From contig CAVZKR010000006.1 in assembly GCA_963775935.1 (NCBI GenBank), positions 1-64,000 of the forward strand: DNA of 64,000 nt. Reading direction: 5' to 3'. The notes beneath the pieces were generated by a model, which ran no database searches, was not told where the DNA came from, and worked only from the letters and a program-made list of their open reading frames with translations. The DNA is from JBBIPA01 sp963775935. Lineage in GTDB: Bacteria; Chloroflexota; Dehalococcoidia; GIF9; UBA5629. Below, one piece after another: positions 8,983-19,370 of this stretch (the stretch's first letter is position 1; every line of letters starts with the position of its first letter). The position numbers were made by a program, and so were the translations under genes.

Positions 8983-9125
8983 CGCATCTACAGTCAAGCT
9001 GCCATTAGTTGTTAAAATTACACTGTGGGGACTTCTGCTCTTATAAAGTTTATATGGTTTTGTAAGGGTATAAACAATTTTAGCAAGTGGTGAGTTTTAA
9101 CTGGTACAACAAGGAGATAATATAG

Positions 9126-10535
9126 TTGAAAAAGATTTTATTTGTTGTCGTTGTGGTTTTACTATTATTCACTATGAGCTGTGATTTTATGCCCAGTGGA
9201 TTTGCTGCTCCAGAAACTGCATCGGAAACGAGTCGTCCTCCCACTGCATATATCGATGCTATTACACCATCCAGTGCTGCTCCAGGGGAAAAGATTACCT
9301 TGAGCGGGCATGGTACTGATGTTGATGGCACGATAGTTGCCTACCGCTGGCGCTCCAGTATAAGTGGTGATTTGAGCATCGATGCCAAGTTCGATACTAA
9401 GCTGGATGCTGGTGACCATATTATTTACTTCAAAGTGCAGGATAATAGTGGCATTTGGTCAGATGAGGTAAGGAGTCTCTATTAAAATTGTTGCTGGGGA
9501 AGCGACTCCTCCTCCAGCAACACCTCCTGTCATCAATACATTCATTGCCAGCCCGGCAAGTATAACAGCTGGTAATTCATCTACCTTAAGTTGGAATGTG
9601 TCGGGAGCTACTTCGGTATCCATAGACGGCGGAGTGGGCAATGTTGCTGCTAACGGCAACACATCAGTATCGCCCGGTGCAACGACCAGCTACATACTGA
9701 CAGCCTCGAATACTGCTGGCAGTATTACTGCGACAACACAGGTGATGTAAGTGCTGCATTGCCTTCCGGTCTGCCGGTAATCAATTCGTTTAACGCCAGC
9801 CCGGCGAGCATCATTATTGGAGGTTCAACCACCTTAAGCTGGAATGTTGCCGGGGCTACGTCTTTGTCGATTGATCATGGAATCGGCAGTGTGAGTTTGG
9901 TAGGTACAAAATCAGTATCTCCTGCTGCAACTACAAACTACACGCTAACAGCGAGCAATGCTGCAGGCTGGGTCACTCAGACAATAGTGGTTACTGCTAC
10001 TCCTTATAAATTTGTTCCTTTACCAGTATATACAATGCTGGTGAAAACCGTTATTCTGAATCCAGTACCTTCAGAGACAGGCGCTGTGTATTCCAGTACC
10101 TATAGCCCGACTACAGTGACATTAGCAGGTGATACGCCAAACAATAAAGGTATTCGTGCCTATTTCAGCTATGATATTGCCAGCCTGGCTGGAAAAGAAG
10201 TTACCAGCGCTAAATTGACTTTTGTGACACTAAGTAAGTTAGGTAACCCTTTTACAGATTTAACTGGGCTTTGGGTCGGCACTGTTAACTATGGCGCAGG
10301 ACCACTCCAATCGTCAGACTATACTCTCTCCAGTGCACCTATTGGCTCTATCTATCATGCCGAACCGACAACCGTCGATGTGACATCACAGGTGCAATCC
10401 GCAGTTAGTGCATCTAAGACCAGATTCCAAATAAGAGCGCATTTTTCCAATACACCGTCTAATTCCGATAATGCAGCCGATCAGATTAAATTTAGTAATA
10501 GTGGTACGACGCTTACGATTACTTATAAACTCTAA
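9126..10535 (+). pseudogene. Paralogous surface lipoprotein, two frameshifts
   Basis: Second lipoprotein of the pair, about 468 residues if repaired. TTG start at 9126 with AGGAG upstream; the signal peptide ends in lipobox TMSC. A PKD-like domain (AYRWRSSISG, HIIYFKVQDNSG) runs to about 9470. A one-base insertion there shifts the frame. The next segment encodes an Ig-like repeat (SSTLSWNVSGATSVSIDGG) in the neighbouring frame up to 9747. A one-base deletion near 9745 then restores the original frame, and a further Ig-like repeat (TTLSWNVAGATSLSIDHG) and the C-terminal module follow to 10535. The two lesions compensate, and the segment between them is otherwise well preserved. It could be sequencing error or recent decay. 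Confidence 0.65.
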
Positions 10536-10620
10536 GTGATAAGATAAGACTGGTCTGGCGGAATTATCATAAAGCATAAGTTGGTCGAAGGCTAATACAA
10601 GACGCCAGTGTTTGAGTCAT

Positions 10621-10658
10621 AATAAAGGCTACTTTTAGCAGGGTAGCCTTTATTTTTT
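10621..10658. terminator. Bidirectional terminator between the lipoprotein and purS
   Basis: Inverted repeat AATAAAGGCTAC (10621-10632) / GTAGCCTTTATT (10642-10653) followed by a run of T. It lies between convergent genes and can serve both strands, because the flank on the other side is A-rich. Confidence 0.85.
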
Positions 10659-10688
10659 GGTAATGAAGAGCTTTGCTGAAGGGGATAG

Positions 10689-10937
10689 TTAGACTTTTTC
10701 TAGCTCAAAGCGGTATTTTTCAATGACTGGATTAGCTAACAGTTTTTGACACATCTCATTTACCTGTTTATGGGCCTTGTCATTGTCCTCTTCGTTAATC
10801 CGTAGTTCCATATATTTACCAGCACGGACATCTTCTACCAGAGTAAATCCGAGGTGATGTAAAGCACCTTTTATGGTTAAGCCCTGAGGGTCATTAACTG
10901 TTGGCTTTAGGGTAATATAGATTTTCGCCAGATACAT
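10689..10937 (-). CDS. purS: Phosphoribosylformylglycinamidine synthase subunit PurS
   Basis: Small subunit of the PurLQS complex, which converts FGAR to FGAM in purine synthesis. At 82 residues it has the usual length, and it shows the family pattern: AKIYITLKPTVNDPQG at the start, then ALHHLGF and VRAGKYMELRI. It is the last gene of the purDEBCS cluster, 18 bases after purC. The partners PurL and PurQ are not in the window. Confidence 0.9.
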   Translation of the reverse strand: MYLAKIYITLKPTVNDPQGLTIKGALHHLGFTLVEDVRAGKYMELRINEEDNDKAHKQVNEMCQKLLANPVIEKYRFELEKV

Positions 10938-10955
10938 AGTCCCTTCCTTTGTAGT

Positions 10956-11873
10956 TTAATCGTCTTGGCTAGTTTTTTGGATTTCTTTACCAACGAGTTT
11001 CCTGTAAGCTGTTCTATATCGTTCGGAGGTCTCTTCGATTATTTTTTGAGGAAGCATCGGTGCTGGAGGTTGTTTATTCCAGCCTGAGACAGTTAACCAG
11101 TCACGTACAGGTTGTTTATCATAGCTAGGCTGTGACTGTCCGACAATGTAGTTGGCCATATCCCAGAAACGACTTGAATCTGGCGTTAGTACTTCATCTA
11201 TTAACGATAGTTTTCCGTTGATGAAACCAAACTCAAATTTGGTATCTGCTATTATAATGCCTCTGCTCAGGGCATAATCGCGTGCAAATCGGTAAATGGC
11301 TAGACTTTTTTCTTCGATTGTCTGTGCAGTGCCTTTACCTATTAAATCCTCCAGTTCCTTTTTGCTAAGTGGCATGTCATGACCAGTATCAGCTTTGGTG
11401 GTTGGAGTAAACATCGGCTGAGGCAACTCCTGGCTTTCTTTGATTCCGCTTAGTTGTGGTAGGCCGGATATCGTGCCCGATTTTTGGTATTCGGACCAGG
11501 CCGATCCTGAGATATAACCGCGTACCACAGCCTCTACTGGTACACGCTCGGCTTTTGTTACAATCATTGAGCGTCCAGCCAGATATGCCGGTGCATTTGT
11601 TCCATCTGGCAGATATTTTTTAAGCGAATCAGTGGTATCAACTGAGGTTATAAGATGGTTAGATATGATATGCTTGGTTTTATAGAACCAAAAAGCAGAT
11701 AGTTGATTGAGCACGAGCCCTTTATCCGGAATACCGCAGGGCAGGACGCAATCAAAAGCGGAGATGCGGTCTGTTGCAATGAGCAATAGGGCATTGCCCA
11801 AATCATAGGTATCTCTCACCTTTCCCCTATAAGCTAAGGGAAGTGAGAGCTTAGTTTCCAATATAACGGACAT
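10956..11873 (-). CDS. purC: Phosphoribosylaminoimidazole-succinocarboxamide synthase
   Basis: SAICAR synthase, which joins CAIR and aspartate using ATP. The 305-residue protein has GKVRDTYDLGNALLLIATDR near residues 17-36, SAFDCVLP, RMIVTKAERVPVEAVVRGYI near 105-125, the substrate loop SGSAW and LIDEVLTPDSSRFW near 225. It lies 13 bases downstream of purB in the cluster. Confidence 0.96.
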   Translation of the reverse strand: MSVILETKLSLPLAYRGKVRDTYDLGNALLLIATDRISAFDCVLPCGIPDKGLVLNQLSAFWFYKTKHIISNHLITSVDTTDSLKKYLPDGTNAPAYLAGRSMIVTKAERVPVEAVVRGYISGSAWSEYQKSGTISGLPQLSGIKESQELPQPMFTPTTKADTGHDMPLSKKELEDLIGKGTAQTIEEKSLAIYRFARDYALSRGIIIADTKFEFGFINGKLSLIDEVLTPDSSRFWDMANYIVGQSQPSYDKQPVRDWLTVSGWNKQPPAPMLPQKIIEETSERYRTAYRKLVGKEIQKTSQDD

Positions 11874-11886
11874 GGTAATTTCTCGA

Positions 11887-13233
11887 CTAAAGCGCCTTCG
11901 GCGTTCGTACGCTGCTTCTAGTTGTAGTAGCTTTTATTGTCTGTTCTAATCCCAATCGTTTAAAAATAGTATCTACGTACTTAAGGAAGAAATTGTAGTC
12001 GAAGATGGCATCTAATTCTTTTCTGGTTAGTTGAGACATTACCTCAGTATCTGATTTAAGCAAACTTGAAAAGCTCGTCTTTTGTTTCCATGCCTTCATC
12101 GCATTGCGTTGTACTAGTTCGTAAGCCTTCTGTCTGCTTAAACCTTTATCTATCAGCGCAAGAAGCACCCGCTGTGAAAATACCAGTCCCTTGGTTAATT
12201 CCAGATTCTGGTGCATATTCTCTGTATGCAGTTGAAGGTCTTTCATCACCGAAGTAAATAGGTTGAGTATGTAATCTAAAGCAAGGCATGAATCGGGCAG
12301 GATGACGCGTTCATTTGAAGAATGGCTGATATCCCGTTCATGCCATAATGCAATGTTCTCCATAGCAGTGAGGGCATGACCTCTTACCAGCCTTGATAAT
12401 CCGCAGACTCGTTCGCAGAGTTCTGGATTGCGTTTATGGGGCATTGCAGAAGAACCAGTTTGCCCCGCAGCGAAAGGTTCCTCTGCTTCCAGTACCTCAG
12501 TGCGTTGAAGGTGCCTGATTTCGGTGGCAAACTTTTCTAATGAACCGGCTATAATGGCAAGCGTGGTAACAAATTGTGCATGGCGATCTCTCTGTACAAT
12601 CTGGCTTGATATCGGTGCTGGAGTAATACCCAATTTATCACAAGCTATTTTTTCTACATCGGGTGGCACCGTGGCATATGTTCCCACAGCTCCTGAGATT
12701 TTGCCAATGCTGATAATCTTCTCTGCTTCGTTAAGTCTGTCTCTATTACGTCGCATTTCTTGCGACCATAGAGCCATTTTGAGACCGAACGTAATAGGTT
12801 CGGCATGAATACCATGGGTACGTCCTATCATTATGGTTTTTTTGTGTTGAATAGCTTTGTTTTCCAGCACGTTGATAAGTTTTGTGATATCTTCAGTTAA
12901 TATCTTCGTTGCTTCTTTTAGCTGAAGACTTAGGGCGGTGTCCATAACGTCAGAGGAGGTAAGACCCAGGTGAATGTAGCGTGATTCTTCTCCCAGGCTC
13001 TCGCTAACTGCGTTGATAAAAGCAGTCATGTCATGGTGTGTTGTTTTTAAAATTTCGGCAATACGCTCCAAACTATAGTGCGCCTTTTTTATTTTGGGTA
13101 TTGCTTTCTTAGGAATCTTAGCCAATTCTGCCCATGCCTCGCAGACAGCGATTTCTACCTGGAGCCACTTATCGAATTTGTTAGCTTCAGACCATATTTT
13201 CTTCATTTGAGGCAGGGAATAGCGTTCAATCAT
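11887..13233 (-). CDS. purB: Adenylosuccinate lyase
   Basis: Cleaves SAICAR and adenylosuccinate, releasing fumarate, at two steps of purine synthesis. It is 448 residues and carries TSSDVMDTALSLQL near 92-105, the catalytic His region GRTHGIHAEPITFG near 140-153 and the fumarase-superfamily signature GSSAMPHKRNPELCE near 262-276. The gap to purE is 15 bases, which fits a single transcript. Confidence 0.96.
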   Translation of the reverse strand: MIERYSLPQMKKIWSEANKFDKWLQVEIAVCEAWAELAKIPKKAIPKIKKAHYSLERIAEILKTTHHDMTAFINAVSESLGEESRYIHLGLTSSDVMDTALSLQLKEATKILTEDITKLINVLENKAIQHKKTIMIGRTHGIHAEPITFGLKMALWSQEMRRNRDRLNEAEKIISIGKISGAVGTYATVPPDVEKIACDKLGITPAPISSQIVQRDRHAQFVTTLAIIAGSLEKFATEIRHLQRTEVLEAEEPFAAGQTGSSAMPHKRNPELCERVCGLSRLVRGHALTAMENIALWHERDISHSSNERVILPDSCLALDYILNLFTSVMKDLQLHTENMHQNLELTKGLVFSQRVLLALIDKGLSRQKAYELVQRNAMKAWKQKTSFSSLLKSDTEVMSQLTRKELDAIFDYNFFLKYVDTIFKRLGLEQTIKATTTRSSVRTPKAL

Positions 13234-13248
13234 AGTAGTAGCTCACCG

Positions 13249-13701
13249 TTAGGCTTGGGATAATTTATGCTTATATTCTTCGTAACGTTCTTGTATTTCC
13301 TTGTGTTTTATCCCCAGGATCTGCGCTGCCAGGAGTGCAGCATTTTTGGCTCCTCCTATACCAACACAGGCAACAGGAACGCCGAATGGCATCTGGACGA
13401 TAGCGTAAAGGGAGTCTATGCCCTTGAGCTCGCTGGTAGGCAGAGGAACTCCGATGACAGGCAGTGAAGTCCAGCTAGCTAATGAACCGGGTAAATGGGC
13501 AGCAGCCCCAGCGCCGGCAATGATAACTTCTAGTCCCTTCTCCTTGGCTTTTAATCCGTATTCTCGAACTTTCTCTGGATTTCTGTGTGCTGAGATGACG
13601 GTAAAATCATATTTAATGCCTAATTGCTCTAGAAGTTCTAGCGCGGGTTTCATGAAAGGTTCATCCGTTTTGCTCCCTACAAGTACGCCTACTAGAGCCA
13701 T
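13249..13701 (-). CDS. purE: N5-carboxyaminoimidazole ribonucleotide mutase (PurE)
   Basis: Catalyses carboxyl transfer to give CAIR. The 150-residue protein has VGVLVGSKTDEPFM at the start, ISAHRNPEKV near 38-47, the loop GAGAAAHLPGSLASWT near 64-79 and GVPLPTSELKGIDSLYAIVQMP, as in bacterial class I PurE. purK is not nearby. The start codon lies directly against the purD stop codon, indicating translational coupling. Confidence 0.95.
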   Translation of the reverse strand: MALVGVLVGSKTDEPFMKPALELLEQLGIKYDFTVISAHRNPEKVREYGLKAKEKGLEVIIAGAGAAAHLPGSLASWTSLPVIGVPLPTSELKGIDSLYAIVQMPFGVPVACVGIGGAKNAALLAAQILGIKHKEIQERYEEYKHKLSQA

Positions 13702-14967
13702 TTATCTCACCTCACGTGCTGCAATATCCTTGCGGTAAAAGCAACCATTAAAATGAATGGTAGGTAGGTTTTTATATACCTTATCCCTGGCTTCGCCAAT
13801 AGTTTTACCAACCGCGGTTACGGTCAATACACGCCCTCCGTCTGTAAGTATTCGTGAATTCTCATCTTGCGTGGTGCCAGCATGAAAAACCATGATATCA
13901 CGACCAACCCTATCCAGTCCATCTATAGGAAAGCCTGTTTGATAACTACCGGGGTAACCGGCTGATGCCATGACGACTCCAACACAGGCATTACTATTCC
14001 ACTCTATTTGTATCTGATTAAGTCTATCTTCATAAATTGCCAGGAAAATATCCAGAAGGTCACTGTTCAGGCGAGGTAAAATGACCTGAGTCTCGGGATC
14101 ACCAAATCTGGCATTGAATTCCAACACTTTTGGACCGTTCGATGTTAGCATCAAACCCGTATAGAGTATGCCTTTATAAGGTATGCCTTCTTTCACCATT
14201 GCTTTGACAGTTGGGGCTATGATGGTCTCTTTCACTCGCGTGGTCAAAACGGCATTAAAAAAATTTGGTGGGCTATAACTTCCCATCCCTCCTGTGTTCG
14301 GGCCCTGGTCATTATCAAATGCCCTCTTATAATCACAAGCCGGTATCATGGGTATTACTGTTTTTCCATCGGTAAAAGATAGGAGGCTTACCTCTTTACC
14401 TTGAAGGTATTCCTCAATTACTACCTGGTCACCTGCAGTGCCAAATACTCTGGCTGCCATAATATCTTCCAGGGCTCTAGTGGCTTCTTCCTTAGAATTA
14501 GCGATAATTACTCCCTTGCCGGCTGCTAATCCGTCTGCCTTGATGACAACCGGTAACTGCTGGGAATTGAGGTATTCCCTTGCCTGGGAATAATTGGAAA
14601 ATGTTTCACCTGATGGACAGGGTATGGCATATTTCTGCATCAGTCTTCTGGCAAATACTTTGCTTGATTCAAGTTGAGCTGCATTTTTTGTCGGACCGAT
14701 TATCGGTAGCTTTTTTTGCCCAAAATAATCTACAATGCCTGCTGCAAGAGGCGCTTCTGGCCCCACGATGGTTAAGTCTATTCCTAGTTCCTCGACTGCG
14801 GAACTAAGGGCTTGTATATCGGTAGGTTGTATTTTGAGATTGGAGGCAATGGCAGATGTGCCTGCATTGCCAGGCGCTACATAGATTTTGCTGGATTTTG
14901 GACTTTGAGCAATTTTCCAGACCAGGGTATGCTCTCGAGCTCCGCTACCAATAACTAATATCTTCAA
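13702..14967 (-). CDS. purD: Phosphoribosylamine--glycine ligase
   Basis: GAR synthetase, an ATP-grasp enzyme for the second step of purine synthesis. It is 421 residues with an N-terminal GSGAREHTLVWKIA, VGPEAPLAAGIVD near 69, VIKADGLAAGKGV near 141-153, the ATP-grasp GGMGSYSPPNF near 226 and EFNARFGDPETQVILPRL near 280-297. It is the first gene of the purDEBCS cluster. No riboswitch was recognised in the short gap upstream. Confidence 0.96.
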   Translation of the reverse strand: MKILVIGSGAREHTLVWKIAQSPKSSKIYVAPGNAGTSAIASNLKIQPTDIQALSSAVEELGIDLTIVGPEAPLAAGIVDYFGQKKLPIIGPTKNAAQLESSKVFARRLMQKYAIPCPSGETFSNYSQAREYLNSQQLPVVIKADGLAAGKGVIIANSKEEATRALEDIMAARVFGTAGDQVVIEEYLQGKEVSLLSFTDGKTVIPMIPACDYKRAFDNDQGPNTGGMGSYSPPNFFNAVLTTRVKETIIAPTVKAMVKEGIPYKGILYTGLMLTSNGPKVLEFNARFGDPETQVILPRLNSDLLDIFLAIYEDRLNQIQIEWNSNACVGVVMASAGYPGSYQTGFPIDGLDRVGRDIMVFHAGTTQDENSRILTDGGRVLTVTAVGKTIGEARDKVYKNLPTIHFNGCFYRKDIAAREVR

Positions 14968-15057
14968 TAATTTACCTTAGTCTGTACGTTGGTACTAGTT
15001 ACTTATTGCTTTTTCACTGTTCTTCTTTTATGACTTTTAGCTTTGGTCTATATGCCA

Positions 15058-15327
15058 TTATCGTAATGCCGTCTTCGCTAGTTTTCTGGATTGAACACTA
15101 TCTAATTTCCTAATTAGTTTAAACAATTGCGACACATGTTCTTTTTTCTTATCCTTAATATGTTTTAAAACTCTTATAGCATCCTCGTCGGTTAACGATT
15201 CTACGTGTTCCTGGTACTGGTTGATTGCCAGTAATTCTGCTGCGAGGTCCTCACGCAGTATCTGTAAGTCCAGTTCAGTGTCGTATTGAATTTCATTAGT
15301 TTTTTCCTTCTGATACGAAGACCCCAT
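15058..15327 (-). CDS. Ferritin-like small protein (possibly encapsulin-cargo type)
   Basis: A protein of about 89 residues, almost entirely helical. The pattern REDLAAELLAINQYQEHV then IKDKKKEHVSQLFKLIRKLD places Glu and His as in ferritin-like di-iron half-bundles, and it resembles the short encapsulated-ferritin type that dimerises to build its iron site. ATG 15327 is preferred over the upstream TTG because GAGGGGGG lies just before it. No encapsulin shell gene is in the window. A promoter lies about 90 bases upstream. An iron storage or oxidative-stress role is inferred from the family. Confidence 0.6.
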   Translation of the reverse strand: MGSSYQKEKTNEIQYDTELDLQILREDLAAELLAINQYQEHVESLTDEDAIRVLKHIKDKKKEHVSQLFKLIRKLDSVQSRKLAKTALR

Positions 15328-15417
15328 TTTAACCCCCCTCAATAAAGCTTGACTACAGGTTTGGATGCAGCGACCTGAATAAAAGGCAGAGATTTTTTCT
15401 AGGGTGAGAACGTAATG

Positions 15418-15446
15418 AGTATATCTTCTGCGGGTAGCAAAATCAA
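15418..15446 (-). promoter_or_regulatory. Promoter for the ferritin-like gene
   Basis: Minus-strand TTGATT (15441-15446), a 17-base spacer and TATACT (15418-15423), about 90 bases upstream of the ferritin-like ATG. The purD operon 90 bases beyond that gene may share the transcript. Confidence 0.5.
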
Positions 15447-15487
15447 GTAGTTTTGCATATACTACAATAAGGATGGAAAAGAAATAG

Positions 15488-16495
15488 TTGTTTTACATAA
15501 TGTATGGACAAGATAGTTTCTCGTTGCAGGGGGAACTAGGGAAAATAAAGGCGGAACTGGGTGATCCTGCTATGCTTGCCATCAATACAACTGTGTTGGA
15601 TGGGAAGCAGATAAATTTGAATCAGTTCCAGGATGTCTGCAATACCATGCCTTTTTTACATCAGCTAAGATTGGTCATTGTTGAAGGTTTATTGGGACGT
15701 TTTGATTCTGAAAAAAAAACAGGGAAACGTACCAATAAAGTGCAGTCGAAAGCGAATGATGAAATGAGAGATTGGCGGATAGTTGCAGACTATATCGAAA
15801 AGATGCCTGCAACAACAGTGCTTATATTTATCGATGGCGAGTTAGATGAGAAGAAGAATGCTTTATTAAAGCATCTTAGTCCAATAGCAAATATAAAAAG
15901 ATTTCCACAGCTAAAAGGCGAAAGAATTAACTACTGGATTAAAACACGTATAGCTGAAAGGGGTGGGAAAGTATCAGCCAAGGCGATTGACCTACTTGGG
16001 GAGCTTGCGGGGAATGATTTATGGCATATAAATAGTGAAATTGAGAAATTAATCGCTTTTGGACATGGGCGACTTATCACCGAAGACGACGTGAGACAGG
16101 TAACAAGCTATAATAGTGAAGCTAATATTTTTGCTTTGGTGGATGCCGTCCTTGAGGGACGAAGAAGAGAGGCGCAGCAACTGCTTCATCGATTGTTTAC
16201 AGAGGGAATGAATCCTTCGCATATTTTAACTATGATCACCAGGCAACTTCGGTTGATACTTATGGCTAAAGAATTAAGTCCAGCATCCAGGCAAGAAGCT
16301 ATGAGTAGATTAGGTATTAGCAGGGATTTCCAGTTCGATAGATTATTAAAACAGGCAAAACTATATACTATAGATACTATAAAGAGAGCTTATCACAAGA
16401 TTTTGGAAGCTGATATGGCTATAAAAACCGGGAAATATGATGATGATTTGTCGGTAGAATTGCTGGTGATGGATTTGTGTGAGCCGCGTTCATAG
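15488..16495 (+). CDS. holA: DNA polymerase III subunit delta
   Basis: Clamp-loader delta subunit, which opens the sliding clamp. The 335-residue protein starts with MFYIMYGQDSFSL (TTG start at 15488) and has PFLHQLRLVIVEGL near 55, the ATPase-like fold without a Walker A lysine motif, RFPQLKGERINYWI near 137 and LAGNDLWHINSEIEKL near 175, then the C-terminal helical domain with MLTRQLR-like ITRQLRLILMAKEL. Conserved length and order of these motifs support the call. Confidence 0.88.
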   Translation: MFYIMYGQDSFSLQGELGKIKAELGDPAMLAINTTVLDGKQINLNQFQDVCNTMPFLHQLRLVIVEGLLGRFDSEKKTGKRTNKVQSKANDEMRDWRIVADYIEKMPATTVLIFIDGELDEKKNALLKHLSPIANIKRFPQLKGERINYWIKTRIAERGGKVSAKAIDLLGELAGNDLWHINSEIEKLIAFGHGRLITEDDVRQVTSYNSEANIFALVDAVLEGRRREAQQLLHRLFTEGMNPSHILTMITRQLRLILMAKELSPASRQEAMSRLGISRDFQFDRLLKQAKLYTIDTIKRAYHKILEADMAIKTGKYDDDLSVELLVMDLCEPRS

Positions 16496-16562
16496 TTTTT
16501 ATTCGACAAGAAGACTGATGTTTGGCTAAAATGGAATTTAACAGAGAAGTCGCTGATATTTT

Positions 16563-17844
16563 ATGAATCGGGTAGCCGTTATGATTTTAGCTGGGGGTGT
16601 TGGTGAGAGGCTCAGTGTTCTTGTTACAGAACGAGCCAAGCCAGCAGTGCCGTTTGGCAGCAGATACCGTATTATTGATTTTGCCTTAAGCAATTGTATA
16701 AACTCTGCGATTAATAATGTAGGCGTTTTAACACAGTATAATCCTCGCTCACTAGCGCGACACCTTGGTGTAGGAAGACCATGGGACTTAGATAGAGTTA
16801 AAGGTGGACTTGTCGTATTTCAGCCTTTTTTTGAGTCGTTCGGAGCGGGATTGGTATAAAGGTACTGCTGATGCCGTATATCAGAACCTCTATTTTCTTG
16901 AAGATATTAAGGTGGACGAGGTTTTAATTTTATGCGGTGACCATGTTTATATTATGCGTTATGATCGTATGATAGCAACTCACCGTAATCGGAAAGCTGA
17001 TATCACAGTAGCCGTAACCCAGGTTCCCATAGAAGAAACTTCACGATATGGCATTATTAGCCTGGATCGTAATGAGCGAATTATTGAGTTTGAAGAAAAA
17101 CCCAAAGTTACAAAAAGTAGATTGGCTTCGATGGGAATATATGTGTTCAATAAAAATATCCTTATCGATTGTCTTGAGGAGAATAAAAAGAAAAAAGATA
17201 GATATGACTTTGGGGAAAATATTCTGCCTGATATCATTGGAAGGTACAAAACATACGGCTATAAATTTAACGGGTATTGGCGTGATGTGGGCACTATTGA
17301 ATCCTATTGGCAAGCGAATATGGATTTAATAGTTGATTTGCCTGCTCTCAATCTCTACAATCTGGAAACTGAAATAAGGACTGTTGATGAGAACTTACCC
17401 CCAGCAAAATGTGGACCAAATGCAAGCGTAGCAAGGTGCTTGCTTTCCAATGGCGCTATTATCAATGGGAGAGTGGATAATTCAGTGATTTTTCCCAGAG
17501 TTTTTATAGAAGAGGGTGCCATTGTGAAAGATTCAGTTGTTTTTAATGATACTACGATAGGTAAGGGAGCTGTTATTGACCGAGCTATTATTGACAAGCA
17601 GGTCTGGATTGGTACAGGATGTGTTATTGGATATGGAGACGAGAATACGATAAATAAGGAGGAACCTGACTATCTAAATACGGGTATTACTGTGGTGGGC
17701 AAGGGAGCTAAATTGCCCAACGGTTTGAAGATGGGGCGTAATTGCAAGGTCGGTTGTTGGATAGAACCTACTGATTTCATCTTTCAGTTTGTCCAGAGTG
17801 GAGAAAGCGTAAGTCCTCAAAATCCTCGAGTCCACCCAATGTAA
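16563..17844 (+). pseudogene. glgC: Glucose-1-phosphate adenylyltransferase, one-base frameshift
   Basis: Makes ADP-glucose for glycogen synthesis. The 5' frame (16563 to about 16840) has ILAGGVGERLSVLVTERAKP and YRIIDFALSNCINS. The 3' frame, to 17844, continues with RDWYKGTADAVYQNL, LCGDHVYIMRYDRM, a WRDVGTIESYWQAN motif and the left-handed beta-helix hexapeptide repeats. Removing one T from a run of seven near 16833 joins the parts as QPFLSRSERDWYKG, matching the family. The gene heads a glgC-glgA-ROK kinase cluster whose other members are intact, so a sequence error in the homopolymer is more likely than true loss. Confidence 0.88.
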
Positions 17845-17930
17845 ATCTCTGTGCACTTGCTCCTGCGTGACAAAAAAGAACTTATCTCAGAGTATTATTA
17901 ACTCAATAACACTGGATACTGTTTAAGACT

Positions 17931-19370
17931 GTGAAAATTCTATTCGTAGCTGCTGAAATGAGTCCGTTAGTTAAGGTAGGTGGATTAGCTGATGTTGTGG
18001 GCTCTTTGCCGAAAGCCCTGAATAGATTGGGGCATGATGTGCGAGTGATACTGCCTTATTATAAGGTGCTTGATCTTGCTCAGTATAAGTTGTCATCTGT
18101 GTTTGGAAGTAGCAATGGAAAAGCGCCCCAGATTGCGGAGCTGTTTGCGCTGTCAGTGATTGGTAATAATGATGAGATAAAGGTGTATCTAATAAATTAC
18201 GAAGAACTCTCTGGTTCCAAAGATGTGTACGGTGCAAATGAATCGAGACGTTTTCTTTTATTTGATAGAGCTGTTGTAGAAATATTACCACGATTAGATT
18301 GGCAACCAGATATAGTTCATTGTCATGATTGGCATACTGCCCTCATTCCGATGTGGCTCAAAAAGGCTCATTGGGGTGGTGTCTTGTTATTTACTATTCA
18401 TAACTTAGCATACCAGGGTTCTTTTGATAATAGTTTCCTGTCTAGCTTTAGTCTTACTCAAGATTGGTGTGATAAGCCTGATAATATTGGTGTATCTGAG
18501 CTGCCATTCAATTTTATGAGTCAGGGAATTGTCTGGGCAGATATGATAACAACTGTCAGTGAAAATTATGCCAGGGAAATCGTAACCCCTGAATATGGTG
18601 CAGGCTTGGAGCATCTGTTATGCTTTAGACGAGATAGATTGATGGGGATAATTAATGGTATTGACTATGAGGAATATAATCCGAGCACTGACCGTTTTAT
18701 TGTAGCGAATTACGATTGTACAAGTCTTGAGCGAAGATTGATAAATAAAACGACTCTTCAGAAGCAGGCGGGATTGCCCGAAGATAGCACTATACCGCTT
18801 ATGGGAATGGTCTCTCGACTTGATGAACAGAAAGGTCTTGATATCGTGATAGAAAGTTTACCTATTTTGTTTGAACAGATGAATGTGCAAATGATTATAC
18901 TTGGGAGGGGGAGGGAACACTATCAGTACTTATTGCGAGAAGCAGCCGATAGGTATCCGCAAAAGCTGGCAGTTTTTAATGAATTCGGTGATGCTTTAGC
19001 TCATCTTATTTATGCAGGTTGTGATGTCTTCCTAATGCCCTCTCGTTTTGAGCCATGTGGATTGGGACAACTTATAGCTATGCGCTATGGGGCAATTCCT
19101 CTTGTTCGATATACCGGAGGCCTGGTGGACACGGTTGAAAATTTGTCTACTGATTTGGCCATAGGAAGTGGTTTTGTTTTTAAAGAGCACGATGTTCAAG
19201 CAATGCTGTTAGTCATGCGGCGAGCACTTAATGCGTATAAACAAAAGAAAGTCTGGCAACAAATTATGCAGAGAGTAATGTCTCTCGACTTTTCTTGGCA
19301 AAACTCAGCTCGAAAATATGAGGCGGTTTATAAGAAACTTTTGGAGTTGAATGATTGTGCCTCAAACTAA
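17931..19370 (+). CDS. glgA: Glycogen synthase (ADP-glucose type)
   Basis: GT5 glucosyltransferase that elongates alpha-1,4-glucan. The 479-residue protein opens with KILFVAAEMSPLVKVGGLAD, which contains the KVGGL ADP-glucose site, followed by HCHDWHTALIPMWL near 126, FTIHNLAYQG near 150, SRLDEQKGLDI near 290 and the C-terminal MPSRFEPCGLGQLIAMRYG with TGGLVDTV. The start is GTG at 17931. Its end overlaps the following kinase gene by 20 bases. Confidence 0.95.
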   Translation: MKILFVAAEMSPLVKVGGLADVVGSLPKALNRLGHDVRVILPYYKVLDLAQYKLSSVFGSSNGKAPQIAELFALSVIGNNDEIKVYLINYEELSGSKDVYGANESRRFLLFDRAVVEILPRLDWQPDIVHCHDWHTALIPMWLKKAHWGGVLLFTIHNLAYQGSFDNSFLSSFSLTQDWCDKPDNIGVSELPFNFMSQGIVWADMITTVSENYAREIVTPEYGAGLEHLLCFRRDRLMGIINGIDYEEYNPSTDRFIVANYDCTSLERRLINKTTLQKQAGLPEDSTIPLMGMVSRLDEQKGLDIVIESLPILFEQMNVQMIILGRGREHYQYLLREAADRYPQKLAVFNEFGDALAHLIYAGCDVFLMPSRFEPCGLGQLIAMRYGAIPLVRYTGGLVDTVENLSTDLAIGSGFVFKEHDVQAMLLVMRRALNAYKQKKVWQQIMQRVMSLDFSWQNSARKYEAVYKKLLELNDCASN

